64,000 bases of DNA from Gymnopus androsaceus JB14 (GCA_009733575.1 ML769386.1:186001-250000); one strand, 5' to 3'; shown: positions 33,894 to 48,893, counted from the stretch's first letter. Notes: generated by a model from the sequence alone, not told the origin. Program-made: numbers and translations.

Positions 33894-35794
33894 TTATAAT
33901 TTCGAATCTTCGAGAGTTATTTCGAAAACTACAATACGGATTTGATAACTATCGTAAGCTACCTCAAGATACTCCACATCCATTCCATCCCGCTTGAACT
34001 CCTCCAAGCTTTCCTGCAGAGCTTCGAACCTGCTAAAGTGCCCTCTTTCCGGCTTCCCCTGGATACCGAACGGAAAGCTTTTGTAGACATACAACATTCC
34101 TATCGCTATCCGCCGCAGAATACTCCGTAGCGCCCGATAAAGGCCTCCATCTCGAGCGCACAAGCTCAAGCAACAGTTTGTTGCGAGGCCGGATTACCAG
34201 GCGAAGATCGCTTAGGCGCGGAAGGAGGCATTGACCACCAGGAATTTCAACATTCATCTGTTTCTCACCTTGGTCAAGGTCCTCCTCGTCTTCCCAATCG
34301 TCATCATCATTAGCCTCATCTCCATCTTGTCCCTGGTTCTCGAGCTCCTTTCCTTCATCACAATTCTCGGCTTGGTGCAGCTTCTGACTGCTGTTTAGCG
34401 GTGCAATCAACAATCTAAGAACCGGGTAAACACCCGCTTTATGGTGTAGTAATTTGGAGTCCTCGACTTCGAGTGTTGTGACCGAGGACACACAGAGGAA
34501 GAGCCGCAGTACTTCGTCAGGAGTGAAGAGAATGGTGCGAAGAGTTAGACTGGTCAACCTAGTGCTGTGGCTTCTTCCAAGCATCAAGCACAACGGTTCG
34601 ACGTGATATGTTTTGTTGTGAGGCTGCAAATCCGATAATTCAAGATGAGTAAGCTCGGGGAAGGTTAAACAGTTGAAATATTGGCCTGGAGCATTGAAAT
34701 TGCCTCCCTCAAAGTCCATAATGAATTTTGGCGTATTGCAGCTGATCTTGGGCAGTGGGTGATCCTGTGATACAAGTTGCTTTATCTCGAGAAGCTGAAG
34801 GTTCGGACAGTGTAAAATAACTCGGGAGGCCTCTGTGGGACTCAGGAGCACCAGATTAAGATGGGTAACCGATGGCCGAGGGTATTCCAGATCCAGAGGA
34901 ACCCAATTCAGTGTCAGAGACTGAAGATTTGGGCAACTCACCGAAAATAATATTTCAATGTTGATGGAAGATTCAAGAATGAGAGACAATAATCCAGGGA
35001 GGCTTTTTCCGCTGTCAATTAATGACTGCAAGATTTCCTCAACAAATGAATCGCGGGCAGTGATGTGAACATGACGCCAACGATTGGAGTTCTCGAAGAT
35101 GGTCAAGGAGGAAAAGGAGTGAGCGGTTAAATCGGAGTTCATGCAGTGGAGTTTGAAGTCGATGAGATGCAGACGGGAGCGCTCGAGGAAGAGGTTGAAT
35201 AGAGAAGAAGTGAAGGGGTGGTCCAATGCCCGAGATCCGAAGGAAGACCATAACACAGGCATGGAAGTCACCAGATCATACCATCTAATGCAGACGCGAC
35301 TAAGAGTGAGAGTCGGTAGTTGGTCGTCATCGTCACCCATACAATTGACGCCTATATCACCACAACAAACATACTTGAAGATTTCGCCCAGGAGTTCCAC
35401 GGGAAGACTGCGGATAGGAGATATGATACAGCGAATGCCCGCTATATACGATCCAATAAGCTTCTTTTGCGCCTCTATCGCTCTGGATAAGTCCTGCAAT
35501 CGACGTATCTCCGTCTGGCAGAGGTCCATCTCCTCGTGGGCGTCAGCTAATAGTTTGGAATGAAATGCGTGCTCCAATCCAGCAGGAGAGTATCCAGAGC
35601 GCACACGACGCATCATTTCGTCGTACTTGAGTTCATGCAAGTCCAGATCGAAAGAATCGCCACATTTTGCGCATAGCCGCGTCGAGACGCGTTCTTTAGG
35701 CCAAACGCACTGAGCAATTGATTCTGAATAAAATTCATACAGTCAGCATGGGGAAGATTTAGATAGCATTGAACTTGCCATGGAAGTGAGCCAT
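33894..35794 (-). CDS. F-box/LRR protein, family copy C (best preserved)
   Basis: Proposed join on the minus strand: 35794-35779 and 35723-34033, giving 568 residues. The first exon is only ATGGCTCACTTCCATG, and its intron uses a GC donor (GCAAGT), as in two other genes of this window. Features in order are a CAKCG pair near residue 25, a coiled coil with EEMDLCQTEIRRLQDLSRAI, and the F-box (SPIRSLPVELLGEIFKYVCC, then LSRVCIRWYDLVTSMPVLWS). A leucine-rich region with SCPNLQSLTLNWVPLDLEYP follows, then an acidic insert (NDDDDWEDEEDLDQGEK) and a final block GGQCLLPRLSDLRLVIRPRN. The frame stops at 34033, but the other copies continue about 30 residues. That sequence is still readable to 33894 after a one-base shift near 34050, so the C-terminus is probably shortened. 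An SCF adaptor role is likely. Confidence 0.75.
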
Positions 35795-35939
35795 AACTGT
35801 TGCGGTAAGCGCCTGGTTCAAGCGCCAGCCGACGAAGCGTGCGTACTTCAAATTTCAATCGACTCGTCAGAAATACTAAGTATTAAGTAATACAGACAAA
35901 TGGCATAGTTAGTAGAGAATTTTGGATGAACCTGGACTT

Positions 35940-37802
35940 TTGCAGAGCTACTCTCAGGATAAAAGAATCTCCACGTCCATTCCATCCTGCTTGAAAGTCT
36001 CCAAGCTTTTCCCGCAGAGCCTCGAGCCTTCTAATTGCCTTCTTTCCAGCTTTCCTCGGATATCGTATAGAAAGCTTTTGTAGACATACAAAACTCCAAT
36101 CGGTGTCCGCTGCAGAAGTCTCCGTACTAGCGTCTGATACAGGCCTCCATCTCGAGCGCACAAGCTCAAAGCAGTAGTTTTTTGCGAGGCCGAATCACTA
36201 GGCGGAGATCCTTCAAGCGGGGGAGTAAGCATTGGCCCTCAGGAACATCTATGTGCGTGCTTTTATCGCCTATGTCAAGGTACTCCTTGTTATCACCATC
36301 CTCGGACTCATCTCCATCATCTCCCCAGTTCTCGAGCTCCTTCCCTTCGTCAAAATCCTCGGCCTGGTGGAGTTCCTGACAGTGTAGTAATCAAGGATTT
36401 AAGAACAGGTAAAAACACCCGTGCTAGCACGCCATTCTTCGACAACCTCAAGAGTTGTGACCGAGGGCACACAGAGGAAGAGCCGCAGTACTTCGTCGGC
36501 TTTGAAGAGAATGGTGCGAAGAGTAAGACTGGTCAACCTAGTGGTGTGGCTTCTTCCAAGCATCGAGCACAACGGCTCAAGATATCTTTGGTGGATTCGC
36601 TGCGGATCCCGATCCGAATCCGATAATTCAAGATGGGTAAGTTTAGGGAAGGTTAAACAATTGAAATATTGGCCTAGAGCATTGAAATTGCTTCCCTCAA
36701 AGTTCACAATGAACTTCGGCGCATTGCAGCTGATATTGGGCAGTAGCTGGTCGTAACATACAAAGTCTGTCATCTTGAGAACCTGAACATTCGGACAGTA
36801 CAAAATAACTCGTGAAGCCATTGTAAGAGTCATAGCCACCAAATAGAGATGTGTAATCGACGGTCGAGGGTATTCCAGATTTAGAGGAACCCACATCAGC
36901 GTCAGAGATTGAAGATTTGGGCAGCTCACTGGAAATGATATCTCAGTGCTGATACAAGAACTAAGGCTGAGAGACATTAATCCAGTGAGACTTTGCCTGC
37001 GATCGATTAATGACTGCAAGATTTCTTCAACAAAAGAACCGCAGGCAGTAATGTCAACATGACGCCAACGATTAAAGTTCTCGGGGACGGTCAAGAAGGG
37101 AAAGGGTTGATTGGTTGATCCGACAATCGTGTCGTAGATTTTGAAGTCGATGAGATGCAAACGGGAGCGCTCGAGGAATAGGTTGAATAGAGAAGAAGTG
37201 AAGGGGTGGTCCAATGCATGAGATCCGAAGGACGTCCACAAGACAGGCATGGAATTTATCAGATTATACCATCTGAGGCAGACGCGACTAAGGACGAGAG
37301 TCGGTAGTCGCATTTTATTTTTTCGGAATATACAATTGACATCGATCTCACCAGAGTCACCACCACAACAGACGTATTTGAAGATTTCGCCCAGGATTTC
37401 CTGAGGAACATTGGAGATGGGAGACATGATACAGCGAATGCCTGCCATATACGACGCAATAAACTCCTTTTGCGCCTCTATCGTTCTGGATAAGTCCTGC
37501 AATCGACATATCTCCGTCTGACAGCGATCCATATCCTCCTGGGCGTCAGCTAATACTTTGGAATAAGCTGCGTGTTCCAATCCATCAAAAGAGTGTCCAG
37601 AGCGCACACGACGCATCATTTGGATCGCACTTGAGTTCATGCAAGTCCAGATCGAAAGAATCGCCACATTTTGCGCACAGCTGCGTCGAGACGCGTTCTT
37701 TAGGCCAAACGCACTGAGTGAACCTTTTGCCTTGAGCAGGAACTAAAATTTTGAATATGGAAAGAATGTAGTTCTTGGAGCTGACTTACCGTCAAAAGCC
37801 AT
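35940..37802 (-). pseudogene. F-box/LRR family copy D (frameshifted)
   Basis: Exon 1 is 37802-37790 (MAFD) and exon 2 starts at 37742 with RFTQCVWPKERVSTQLCAKC. A one-base insertion relative to copy C near 37618-37628 breaks the frame just before MMRRVRSGHSFDG. From there an open frame of about 400 residues (to 36399) covers the coiled coil, F-box (MSPISNVPQEILGEIFKYVC, LSRVCLRWYNLINSMPVLWT) and leucine-rich region. A second break near 36450 gives a false end (EEWRASTGVFTCS). The remaining acidic insert and C-terminal block continue in other frames to about 35940 (RRLEAL; QDGMDVEILL). The copy is close to C, so the C/D pair probably arose by tandem duplication. Confidence 0.75.
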
Positions 37803-37922
37803 ACAGTATGTAAAGAATAAGCTACAGTAGAACAAGGCTGCCGTACCGTGACAAGTTCAACCGAGTCACACATTGACAAGCGTGACGACGCGCTCTTTTT
37901 CTCAATCTCCCATCTGGCCATC
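37803..37922. promoter_or_regulatory. Short divergent promoter region (F-box copy D / MCM6)
   Basis: Only 120 bp separate the start codons of copy D (minus) and MCM6 (plus). Whatever drives MCM6 must lie here or inside the F-box copy. The segment contains ACGACGCGCTCTTTT; the ACGCG core resembles a fungal MluI cell-cycle box, which would suit an MCM gene. Function is inferred only. Confidence 0.35.
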
Positions 37923-41181
<3,259 letters not shown>

Positions 41182-41348
41182 TTGAATGTGGTGGTTTCTT
41201 GCTTTCGTCGTTATGTTTGATTTATGTATGATTTGTACATTACCTATGTATGTATTGACTCCATGAGTGGGACAAAGAATGAATGATCTTTATTGTTTGG
41301 CTTGTCACTGACAGTGGATTCGTAATTAACTGAGTCTATCTATGTTAG

Positions 41349-41448
41349 GGCGCTATAGCCAAGTGGTTACGGCGACAGATTAGAATGAGTGATGGGTGAT
41401 ACAATCTGTTCCTCTTTGAGGGCGCAGGTTCAAATCCTGCTGGCGTCG
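41349..41448 (+). tRNA. tRNA-Ser (AGA) with an intron of about 18 nt
   Basis: Acceptor strands GGCGCTA (41349-41355) and TGGCGTC (41441-41447) pair with two G-U wobbles and are followed by G73, the serine discriminator. The D arm is GCC..GGC. The anticodon stem is ACAGA/TCTGT with loop TTAGAA before the intron, which gives anticodon AGA. The intron sits after position 37 and runs about TGAGTGATGGGTGATACA. A long variable arm (CCTC TTT GAGG) marks class II, and the T arm is GCAGGTTCAAATCCTGC. All these point to serine. CCA is not encoded, as expected for a eukaryote. Confidence 0.85.
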
Positions 41449-43055
41449 TAAAACAGTACCAGTCCTGTTCTTTTGCCCGATTTTTATTTCAGACGTTGTA
41501 CTGGTGCAATATATTACAGTAAGTACAGTTTTTCACCGTTTCTTGGCATAGCCGAATTTCGTTTCAACAATTTTGAAGCAAATATTGCAGTTAATCCCAT
41601 TTTGAATTGGTGGTTGATCTTGATCTTGAAGCAAATTTATTGGGAGGAAACTACCATATAGCATACCACAGTACACATTTACTATGCTTGGCTGTTTGTA
41701 AGGTAGAGGACAAGCAAACACTGCCAACCCCTGAAGAGGAGATCATCATTGTGCAGTACATTGAGCTCAAGCTGTGCGCCATGGAGGAGTGAGTGGGATA
41801 TTAGAGACGCTCAACTTGCCCCTTGTGCAGTTCCCACGATCCAAACATGGTAATTTTTAGGGCGCTTTTACTTCCTCAGCTCATATCTTCACTTCCAGTA
41901 GATGTATCACTAATCACTGCACAAATTCTCTTTGCTCAGAATCATGCCCAATTTTTCTGAAGAATTTTGGATTCAAGTTGCAGGATGAGTTTCACATTTA
42001 GTGCAAGATATGTACAGGTCAAGTACAGGTGCTGGTGCTTCTGTGACAATTTATGTACAAATAGATAATAGAAAGTATCTACAATGATACAAGATGCTTC
42101 TGAACAAAACCCAATTGTTAAGTTATGTTTGCTTCAGTTATCCATGATGCATTGATGATGCAGCCAGGGAGAATGCAATGACCATGATATTTTCTGGCAG
42201 CTCAAGGCTAAGCTGCATGTTCTATGCAATAAAGAAGGCAGTATTAGTATTATTATATCTTATACTGTCCAGATCTAAGTAATTCTGAAGTTGAATATAA
42301 ACTGGTTGCAGTAAATACAGGCAATGAAGATTTAACTCATGATTGTCATGTTGTTACCTTTAGCATGCGTTTAAGTATTGAAGTCTGAACATAAAACTAT
42401 TTTTGTTGAGCCGCTACTTGCAGTAGATCTGCAGTTGTGCATGTGCTTGTGCACCATTCCGAGAGTCTTTGCAGCAGCCTAGTGTACGCCAAGGCCTCAG
42501 CTTGTAGTGGAGAATAACAGCAGAGAATTCAAATTCAAATTGAAGCTCGAAGCGCCTGGCTCAAGCGCTCAAGCTGAACCATTTCCGTTTCATTTGGTTT
42601 CACCTTTTTTGTCTCACCGTCATGTATCCCACCGGAAATACTGCAGAAATCGACACGCTCCTCGCTGAGCCCAGTTCGCCACCCAGAACCCGGAAAGTAC
42701 TCCTCACCTGCCATATTCATATTTTTATTGGCCCTCTTGATATCTTATGTGCCGGATGTTCGCTGCCTTCACAATACAATCTCTAGAGATGGCGCACTAT
42801 TTGGTCTCGTTATGCATCTGTGCATCGCAGTTGTTGTTGCCTACCCGTGGTGCAATTGTTTCATGGTCAGAGATGCGGTTGGAATGCTATGGATTGGTTT
42901 TGCATGTTCTTTGCGTGAGTTTTGTGTTCATCTTACTTGTAATTCACTCTCAATCTTGTTCATTTATAGTCTTTGTAATTGCTTTAGCAGAAGATGCAGT
43001 GGAGAACTCGAAATCACTTATATCTGGCGTGGGTAATTACTTTTACATTGCCTGT
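41449..43055. other. Intergenic, CpG-free stretch, no intact gene
   Basis: No intact gene is visible. A protein-like fragment at about 41690-41790 reads LAVCKVEDKQTLPTPEEE then IIIVQYIELKLCAMEE, which could be the worn end of a conserved gene, but I cannot name it. From about 41866 to 42364 there is no CpG at all, so this is another deaminated block. Around 42540-42575 the AAGCGC/CAAGC word family recurs (GAAGCTCGAAGCGCCTGG). Short hydrophobic ORFs at 42728-43097 overlap the left end of the transposon and are not supported as genes. Confidence 0.4.
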
Positions 43056-43057
43056 TA

Positions 43058-43390
43058 CACGGCTACACCGAAATTTGGTGATTTTGTAAGAATGTGAAAC
43101 GTAGATTCTGTAAGATGGCAAATCCTAAGAATCTAGGATAATTTACTCAAAATTTTCAAGAATCACAAAGTTCAGCCTCCTTCCCATGCGTTGGGACTTG
43201 CATCATTGCTTTCATAAGAAAGCTTAATCGAATTTGAGTCAATTTGCTCGTCCCAACGCCTGGCACATTTCGGTGCGTGTCTTGTTTGGCAATAGCTATG
43301 TCGCCGCCGATCCCGTAGATAATCTTAAGATAATGTAGTAGCGCTGGCCAGTAGGCCTTGGCCCGGCGGCTGTAATAATAATAATAATCT
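43058..43390 (+). repeat. Left terminal inverted repeat of the DUF6589/RecQ element
   Basis: The sequence matches the reverse complement of 50301-50196 and then of 48698 to about 48500. Long shared words include AAGAATGTGAAACGTAGATT, GCATGGGAAGGAGGC in reverse, and GTGCGTGTCTTGTTTGGC. The inner edge is a GCCCGGCGGCTG block followed by an ATT/AAT triplet run on both sides. Confidence 0.8.
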
Positions 43391-43391
43391 C

Positions 43392-46111
43392 ATGGACTGC
43401 ATGGACCTCAGTGAACGGGACCTTGGTGAACGTGTTTCCAATGTCGCTGACTGCTTTGCCTACAATGAAATCTCGCTTCTGCTGTATATTCAGCAATTAA
43501 TCTTCCTCTCTTGCACACATAGTGCCTTATTGATCTCACGAGCGCATGAAGAGTTACACAGCAATGCTTGGGCTATCTGTCAATGCCTGTTTTCCATCCT
43601 GGAAAACCAAACCTCTCTTTTGACATGGGCTTTTGGATGTGTTAAAAAAGCATTATGTTCAGAAGTTGTTCTTTTGACCCTTCCGAAGACTGGACTCAAT
43701 TTCAATACCAAAAATGCATCTTTGGATTTTGTTTCAGGCTCGTTCATGGAGGAAGCTGCTTCTATCATGTCTACAAAGGCACCCAGACTGTGGTGGTTAG
43801 TTCATGGACTTTTGGATGCGAGGCAAAATGAGAATACGGATATCCACATGGACAAGGTTGATGAAGATCAGGAGCCATTGGATGATACAGTTGAGCTTGG
43901 GGAAATTGGCGGTGACTGCAGCAATGATTCAATTGATAATGAACAAAACATCTCAAAGTCACAGCGCCATGCACTAGCACGGAAAGCTGCACTGATCACG
44001 ATTGTGCGAGCCCTTTCCTTTACCGTCTTTCATAGTACTGAAGTATTGAAGCAGAAATCGATTGTTCTCATTAGCATTATTGCACACAGTTCAAATCAAC
44101 GCTGTAATTATCTTCAATCAATCCTTGGCATCTTTTTCCATTCCCTCTCTGTTCCTGAAAAAGTGATTGAAGTGCTCTCACATGCTGGGATTTCTATTGC
44201 GCTTTCGACAATCCATAATGCTGTTACAAGCTTGTCTGCGAAGTCTGCCCTGTTAGTAAGGGATGTAGTCCAGACACTAACAGCAATGTTTGCCTACGAC
44301 AACTTTGATATCAAGTTCAAAACAGCTCAGCCCACTGCTGAACATCCCTCTATTTTTGTCAGTGCCACTTCAGCAACAACAATCCCAGGTTTTGGTATTA
44401 CAGATGCCAACCGTGATGCCTTGCGATGGTCAGATGCGTACTGGGATCAAAGCCCACTTAACCCTTCTCCTTCCACACATCCTCTTATCTTCACGCAGAA
44501 CGATTTAAATCTTCTGAAAGAATTCATTGGTCCTGACACTCAAAAAGTACCTGGGGTACGTCTTTCCTGCCAACAGAGACGGTGGGCTTGGCATACCCGG
44601 AAGACATTAGTTCATAATGTTGAGGGGTTCAAGTCCTTCTCTACGAAGCTTAGCCAACCGGAAGAGATCCTCCTCATCCCACTCCATAAAACTCAGCAAA
44701 TACCATGCCGCGCTATGAAATACAAAGAGTCTACCAATGATGGTAATGTCCAAGTAGTCGATGATCTTCACTGTCAGGGTGGAATCGGACAAGCAGAAGA
44801 GAAAGGCTTTGTAATTGGCTATGATGTTGATATGTTGGAGTGGGTTATTCTCTTCCATGGCGATCTTTTGACAAAGGAACAACTAGACTCTGTTCATGCC
44901 TCCCGGTCAATCGAAAACTCTGCAAAGGCACGGTTCCAACATATAATATTCATTCCTGGTCTCTTCCATTACAAAATGGCTTGTGTGGACACTTTTTGGA
45001 GGATTTGGGTTAAGCCAAAAGAAGGGAGACAGGATGAGAGCAGTATGATGGAACATATGGGAACACTTCGTCCAGATGATACAGGGAAATTTGGGTCCTT
45101 GCCTGGTTTCCGGATGGTGCATGATGCAATTAATCATGACTTGACAGCTTCACTGCTGGACTGTTGGCTCCTGGAGGCAAAGAAGCGATTCCCATCATGC
45201 TCTTCTCTTGACGACTTTGCAGCTGCCGGACTTTCTTGGGAAGAGATAGTGGCAATGTCAGAGGATATTGTTGAGAATTATGTGGCAACGTCTCCGGTTA
45301 TCACAGAACTTCGTGACAAACGTCCTCAGCACCGCGATCATCGCTTTGAAAATCAGATACTCAGGAACCGCAATGAGCTTTTGTACATTGATATGTGCTA
45401 TGCCATAAATGCGGGTGATATAGGATGCGTTGAGGCTTCAATTGCACCATGGGTCCTTATGTTCAGAGCCACGGGCAAGCATAAATATGCCACCCATATG
45501 CTCAATTTTATCAAGGACTTGAAAGATCGTTATCCGCCTGAGCTCAGGTGAGTAATCCAGTAATCAGACACTCGAGCACAACTAACCCCCCTCTGTAGTC
45601 GTATTATCCGCATGAACTGGCTTGTAAATCCATCGGGCCGTCCAGATTCATTTTGCGGTGTCGATTGGCTTGTAGAGCTAAACAACTTATATACAAAGGT
45701 TAGTAAATAACTGACCGCTCTAGTCCAAGCATGCTTCCAACTGATTAGTAGGTTATCTATGCAGGTGGTAGCTCAAATCACACAATCAACCACATTATCA
45801 AGGAGTCTCCATTAATCGAGCTGTACAGAGAATGTCATATGGCAGTGGAACACGGATTCCACCTTGTAAATCAAACGGTTTGGCATGCACCCCCAAACAT
45901 GAAGCTAATCTTCAGACTACTCGGCAAAAAGTTCACTAAGAACACACCCCACGCATTTACTGTCGGACAAAATTGCTATTCGGTACCCGACGGTATCAGC
46001 AAGTCGCTGAATCTACTTCACACAAAACCTTCAGTGCAGGCCAACATAGAGGATGAAACCGACGAACCTACTGGCATTGAACCTGATGATTTGGGAGCTG
46101 AGTTCACATAG
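43392..46111 (+). CDS. DUF6589 domain protein
   Basis: Proposed join: 43392-45547, 45599-45698, 45752-46111, giving 871 residues without a stop. The C-terminal half has the family's conserved segments: IIFIPGLFHYKMACVDTFWR, GFRMVHDAINHDLTASLLDC, MNWLVNPSGRPDSFCGVDWL and NNLYTKVIYAGGSSNHTINH. The N-terminal half is leucine-rich and helical, with an acidic segment near residue 160. The family is very common in agaricomycete genomes and has no assigned activity; I recall no catalytic motif and see no zinc finger here. It starts only 2 bp inside the left inverted repeat, so its promoter probably lies in the repeat. Full-length relatives may have a longer N-terminus, so the start could be a truncation. 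Conserved Asp, Glu and His residues could form a nuclease centre, but this is inference. Confidence 0.8.
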
Positions 46112-46187
46112 TTTTCCTTTCCAAATAATGGGCACGCGCAACTACGGGCTAGAATATTCAATTAGTTTAGTTACATCGTCGATATGT

Positions 46188-48477
46188 TCAACAATACACA
46201 CCTGTATGGCCAGCAGAAGGAAGACCGGCTGCTTTGCAGCGCCCGCATGAGTAAGCCTTCTGTGAAGTTTGCGCAAAGCCTGCTCCTGATGCTGTTAAGA
46301 GCGGAGTCAAGGTTGCAGGAGCCTGTGTCGACAAAAGCGTAGATGCAAACAGTGAAGTCGGAGCTGGAGTGGATGGAAGCGGAGGAGGTGGTGGATGGTG
46401 TTTCATGATAATAGCCATTATTTCTGCTCCATAATTTTGGGCATCGTTCCATTTCGTTTGCTCAACCAGTGTCTGTACACTGCCAAGTTTCCCGTAGTGG
46501 ACCAAGTTGACAATGCGGTCACGAACCCCGTTTGGCAGTATAAGCTCCGCACCATAAAAAACATCGTCTTGAAACGATTCCACCAAAACTCGATGGCGCC
46601 ATTTATTGAGATCATCTCTGAAGTCGTAATCAGCATCCTCCATGTCATATGGCTCCAGTTTAATCCTGTTCTTCCCCCGCTTCTTCGTTGGCAATGAAGG
46701 TAGGTCTTGCATTGCAAATGTATCAGATTCCGGATTGCACACGCTGCAGCAAACATGAGAAATGCGTTTACTGCATCGTCCATTGCAGTGACAGTGAAAC
46801 TCCACTGTAAGTCAAGTGTTAGTTGTTCCGAATCAAATGAACAGAGAGAAAACCCACTGGCACAGTCATTGTGGTAATATTCATCTAGGACTTGGCGGGG
46901 GCAGTATCCTTGGGATTCCGCATTGACAAATGCGTCCATGACGACATTTTCATATGTGGAACTGGCCATTCCCTTGCGGGAAGGAAGTATGTGGGAAGGA
47001 AGTGTATTCTTGTCAAGGTTAACAGTATGATGCCTCTCAGCTGAGTCACATTCCTTCCCAGCATCAATATCACTGTCATCCGATTCACCTGATTCTGATG
47101 CTCTGCCATTGTCTTCCTTTTCCACCATCGTCTCAGCGTTCTTTCCCCGTCTACAAGGGTCTGCACCTCCAACAACTCGACGCCGTTTTGGGGTTGAATT
47201 CTGACCTTTGGCTTTCTTTCGACATTTCTTTGCTCTCCTCTCCTCCTTTTGTCGTCTAGCGGCATCGAAGTATTCACTTTCAACGAAGTATACCCCACGC
47301 GCTTCTCGCCGAGTATCCCGACCTCCTCTACCCAGACGCTGGACAAGGGTACAGGTTGAATCGACATGACCCCATTGGACAACAAGTTCGATATTGGAGA
47401 CGTCGAGTCCCTTTAGAATCAGCTCGGTATGTGCTCAGTGACTATGAGTATACATTTGACTTACCATTCCAGCCACATCTGTGCAGATAATGCCCCATAT
47501 ATTTCCTTCCTTCAAATCATCCATAGTCTTCTGTTGAAACTCCGGCGTCGTTCCCGAGTGGAACTACACTATTTTCTTCTTCTTCTCTGGAGGAAGCCTT
47601 GTCCACATGTCACGTACTATCGCTTCTGTCTCCCTTCTTTTATTACAGAACACCATGAATTTTGGTGGTGGTGTTTCGCCATCAAGTCAGAGGACGCGCC
47701 GAAGATCTTTTATGCTGGTTTTGGCGTATTTCATCTTGACAATCTGGATGTGGATATTTTGGCAGTCATTCGACATGCGTATCTCCTCCGCAGTGTCATC
47801 TTTCACCAAAAAGGTGTGCTTGATTTCTTCTTGGATACTAGGAGGCATTGTCGCACTGACAAAATGGAAAGGGATTCCTTTTGGTATGAACCACCGTAGT
47901 TTGTGTGTCATTTTGTATTCGGGACGGAAGTCGTCGCCACTCCATAGAATGATACAGTGGGCTTTGTCGAAGGTGATATTGATAAGTTTGGATGTGAACT
48001 TTGGGTTTGTGTATAGTGCATGAAAACCTTCATGTTCAACAAGCAGCTCTGGGCTAGCTACTATGACACGGTGCTTGAGATCGTTGATCTCCTATTGTAT
48101 TTCTTTCATCAGCTACATTTAAACTAGTGAGTATTAATTCTTACCTTGAACACTTCTTTGCCCGAGTTGTCCCCTGTCACATTGACACCCAAAATCCCCA
48201 GTTTTTCCATTGACTCTTGAGCATTCTTGTCCCCAAGGATATTTAGCCGAGTGACAATTATCAGTATCCCGTCATTGCTAGCAAGCAGAGGAATCCAGAA
48301 TGTAAGAGTCTTGCCGAAGCCTGTTGGTGCTATCGTGAAGACAGTCTTTCCTTGCAACTGATGCCAAGCACTGAGTAACTGAGGAATACACAGACAAAAA
48401 CCAAAAGCTTTTTTGCCTTTATCACCAAGTTCGTGAACTGCCTGATCCTGAGCGGATTGCATGATGAAGATACGCAT
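46188..48477 (-). pseudogene. RecQ-like DEAH-box helicase, inactivated copy
   Basis: The helicase motifs are present in order: TIAPTGFGKTLTFWIPLL (I), DKAHCIILW (II), FHFVSATMPPS (III), PPPKFMVFCNKRRETEAIV (IV), WGIICTDVAGMGLDVSNIEL (V) and TLVQRLGRGGRD (VI). Motif II has Lys where the catalytic Glu of DEAH should be. Two stop codons interrupt the middle exon: TGA at 47689-47687 and TAG at 47576-47574, the latter where relatives have Trp in IVWFHSG. Behind the core comes a long acidic and basic linker (ESGESDDSDIDAGKEC) and a cysteine-rich end (CHCNGRCSKR, CCSVCN) with a final CGRCKAAGLPSAGHTGVYC. The family is the expanded agaric RecQ/telomere-linked-helicase-like group. This copy cannot make a full enzyme unless read through, but the architecture shows what the element carried. 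Confidence 0.8.
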
Positions 48478-48499
48478 GCAGCAAGACTACAAAAAAAAA

Positions 48500-48698
48500 A
48501 TTATTATTATTACAGCCGCCGGGCCAGCGCTACTATATTATCTTAAGATTATCTACGGGATCGGCGGTGACATAGCTATTGCCAAACAAGACACGCACCG
48601 AAATGTGCCAGGCATTGGGACGAGCAAATCGACTCGAATTCGATTAAGCTTTCTTACAAAAGCAATGACGCAAGTCCCAACGCATGGGAAGGAGGCGG
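48500..48698 (-). repeat. Right terminal inverted repeat, inner part
   Basis: This is the reverse complement of about 43164-43390, with scattered substitutions. The block GCCGCCGGGCCAGCGCTACT at the inner side and CCCAACGCATGGGAAGGAGG at the outer side pair with the left repeat. It is cut off at 48698 by the inserted palindrome. Confidence 0.75.
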
Positions 48699-48884
48699 CA
48701 CAAAGTTTTGCATTTTTTCAAGAGCCATCATGACTAAGCTCTCCAACTTTCAAGAATCTCGTCAATGCACTCTTCAGAAATTATCAAATTCGCATTCTTC
48801 AAGATCTTTACCTTCGTAAACCGCATTATTTCGTGTGCAAGGCCGAGCAAGCCACTGAGAGTCACATGAAACTGCCCAGCTGAT

Positions 48885-48893
48885 TATAAAAGG
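48885..48893 (+). promoter_or_regulatory. TATA box, left palindrome arm
   Basis: TATAAAAGG lies 107 bp upstream of the first ATG (48992) and 180 bp upstream of the 28-codon ORF at 49065. Confidence 0.45.

Noticed and set aside
41690..41790. Cyclin H (CCL1)-like fragment
   Set aside because: The EEEIIIVQYIELKLCAM stretch is reminiscent of cyclin N-termini, but the following sequence has stops and no cyclin box, so the name cannot be supported.
43030..43097. ORF crossing the left transposon end as a host gene disrupted by the insertion
   Set aside because: The hydrophobic ORF at 42747-43097 has no family resemblance, and no continuation was found right of 50303.
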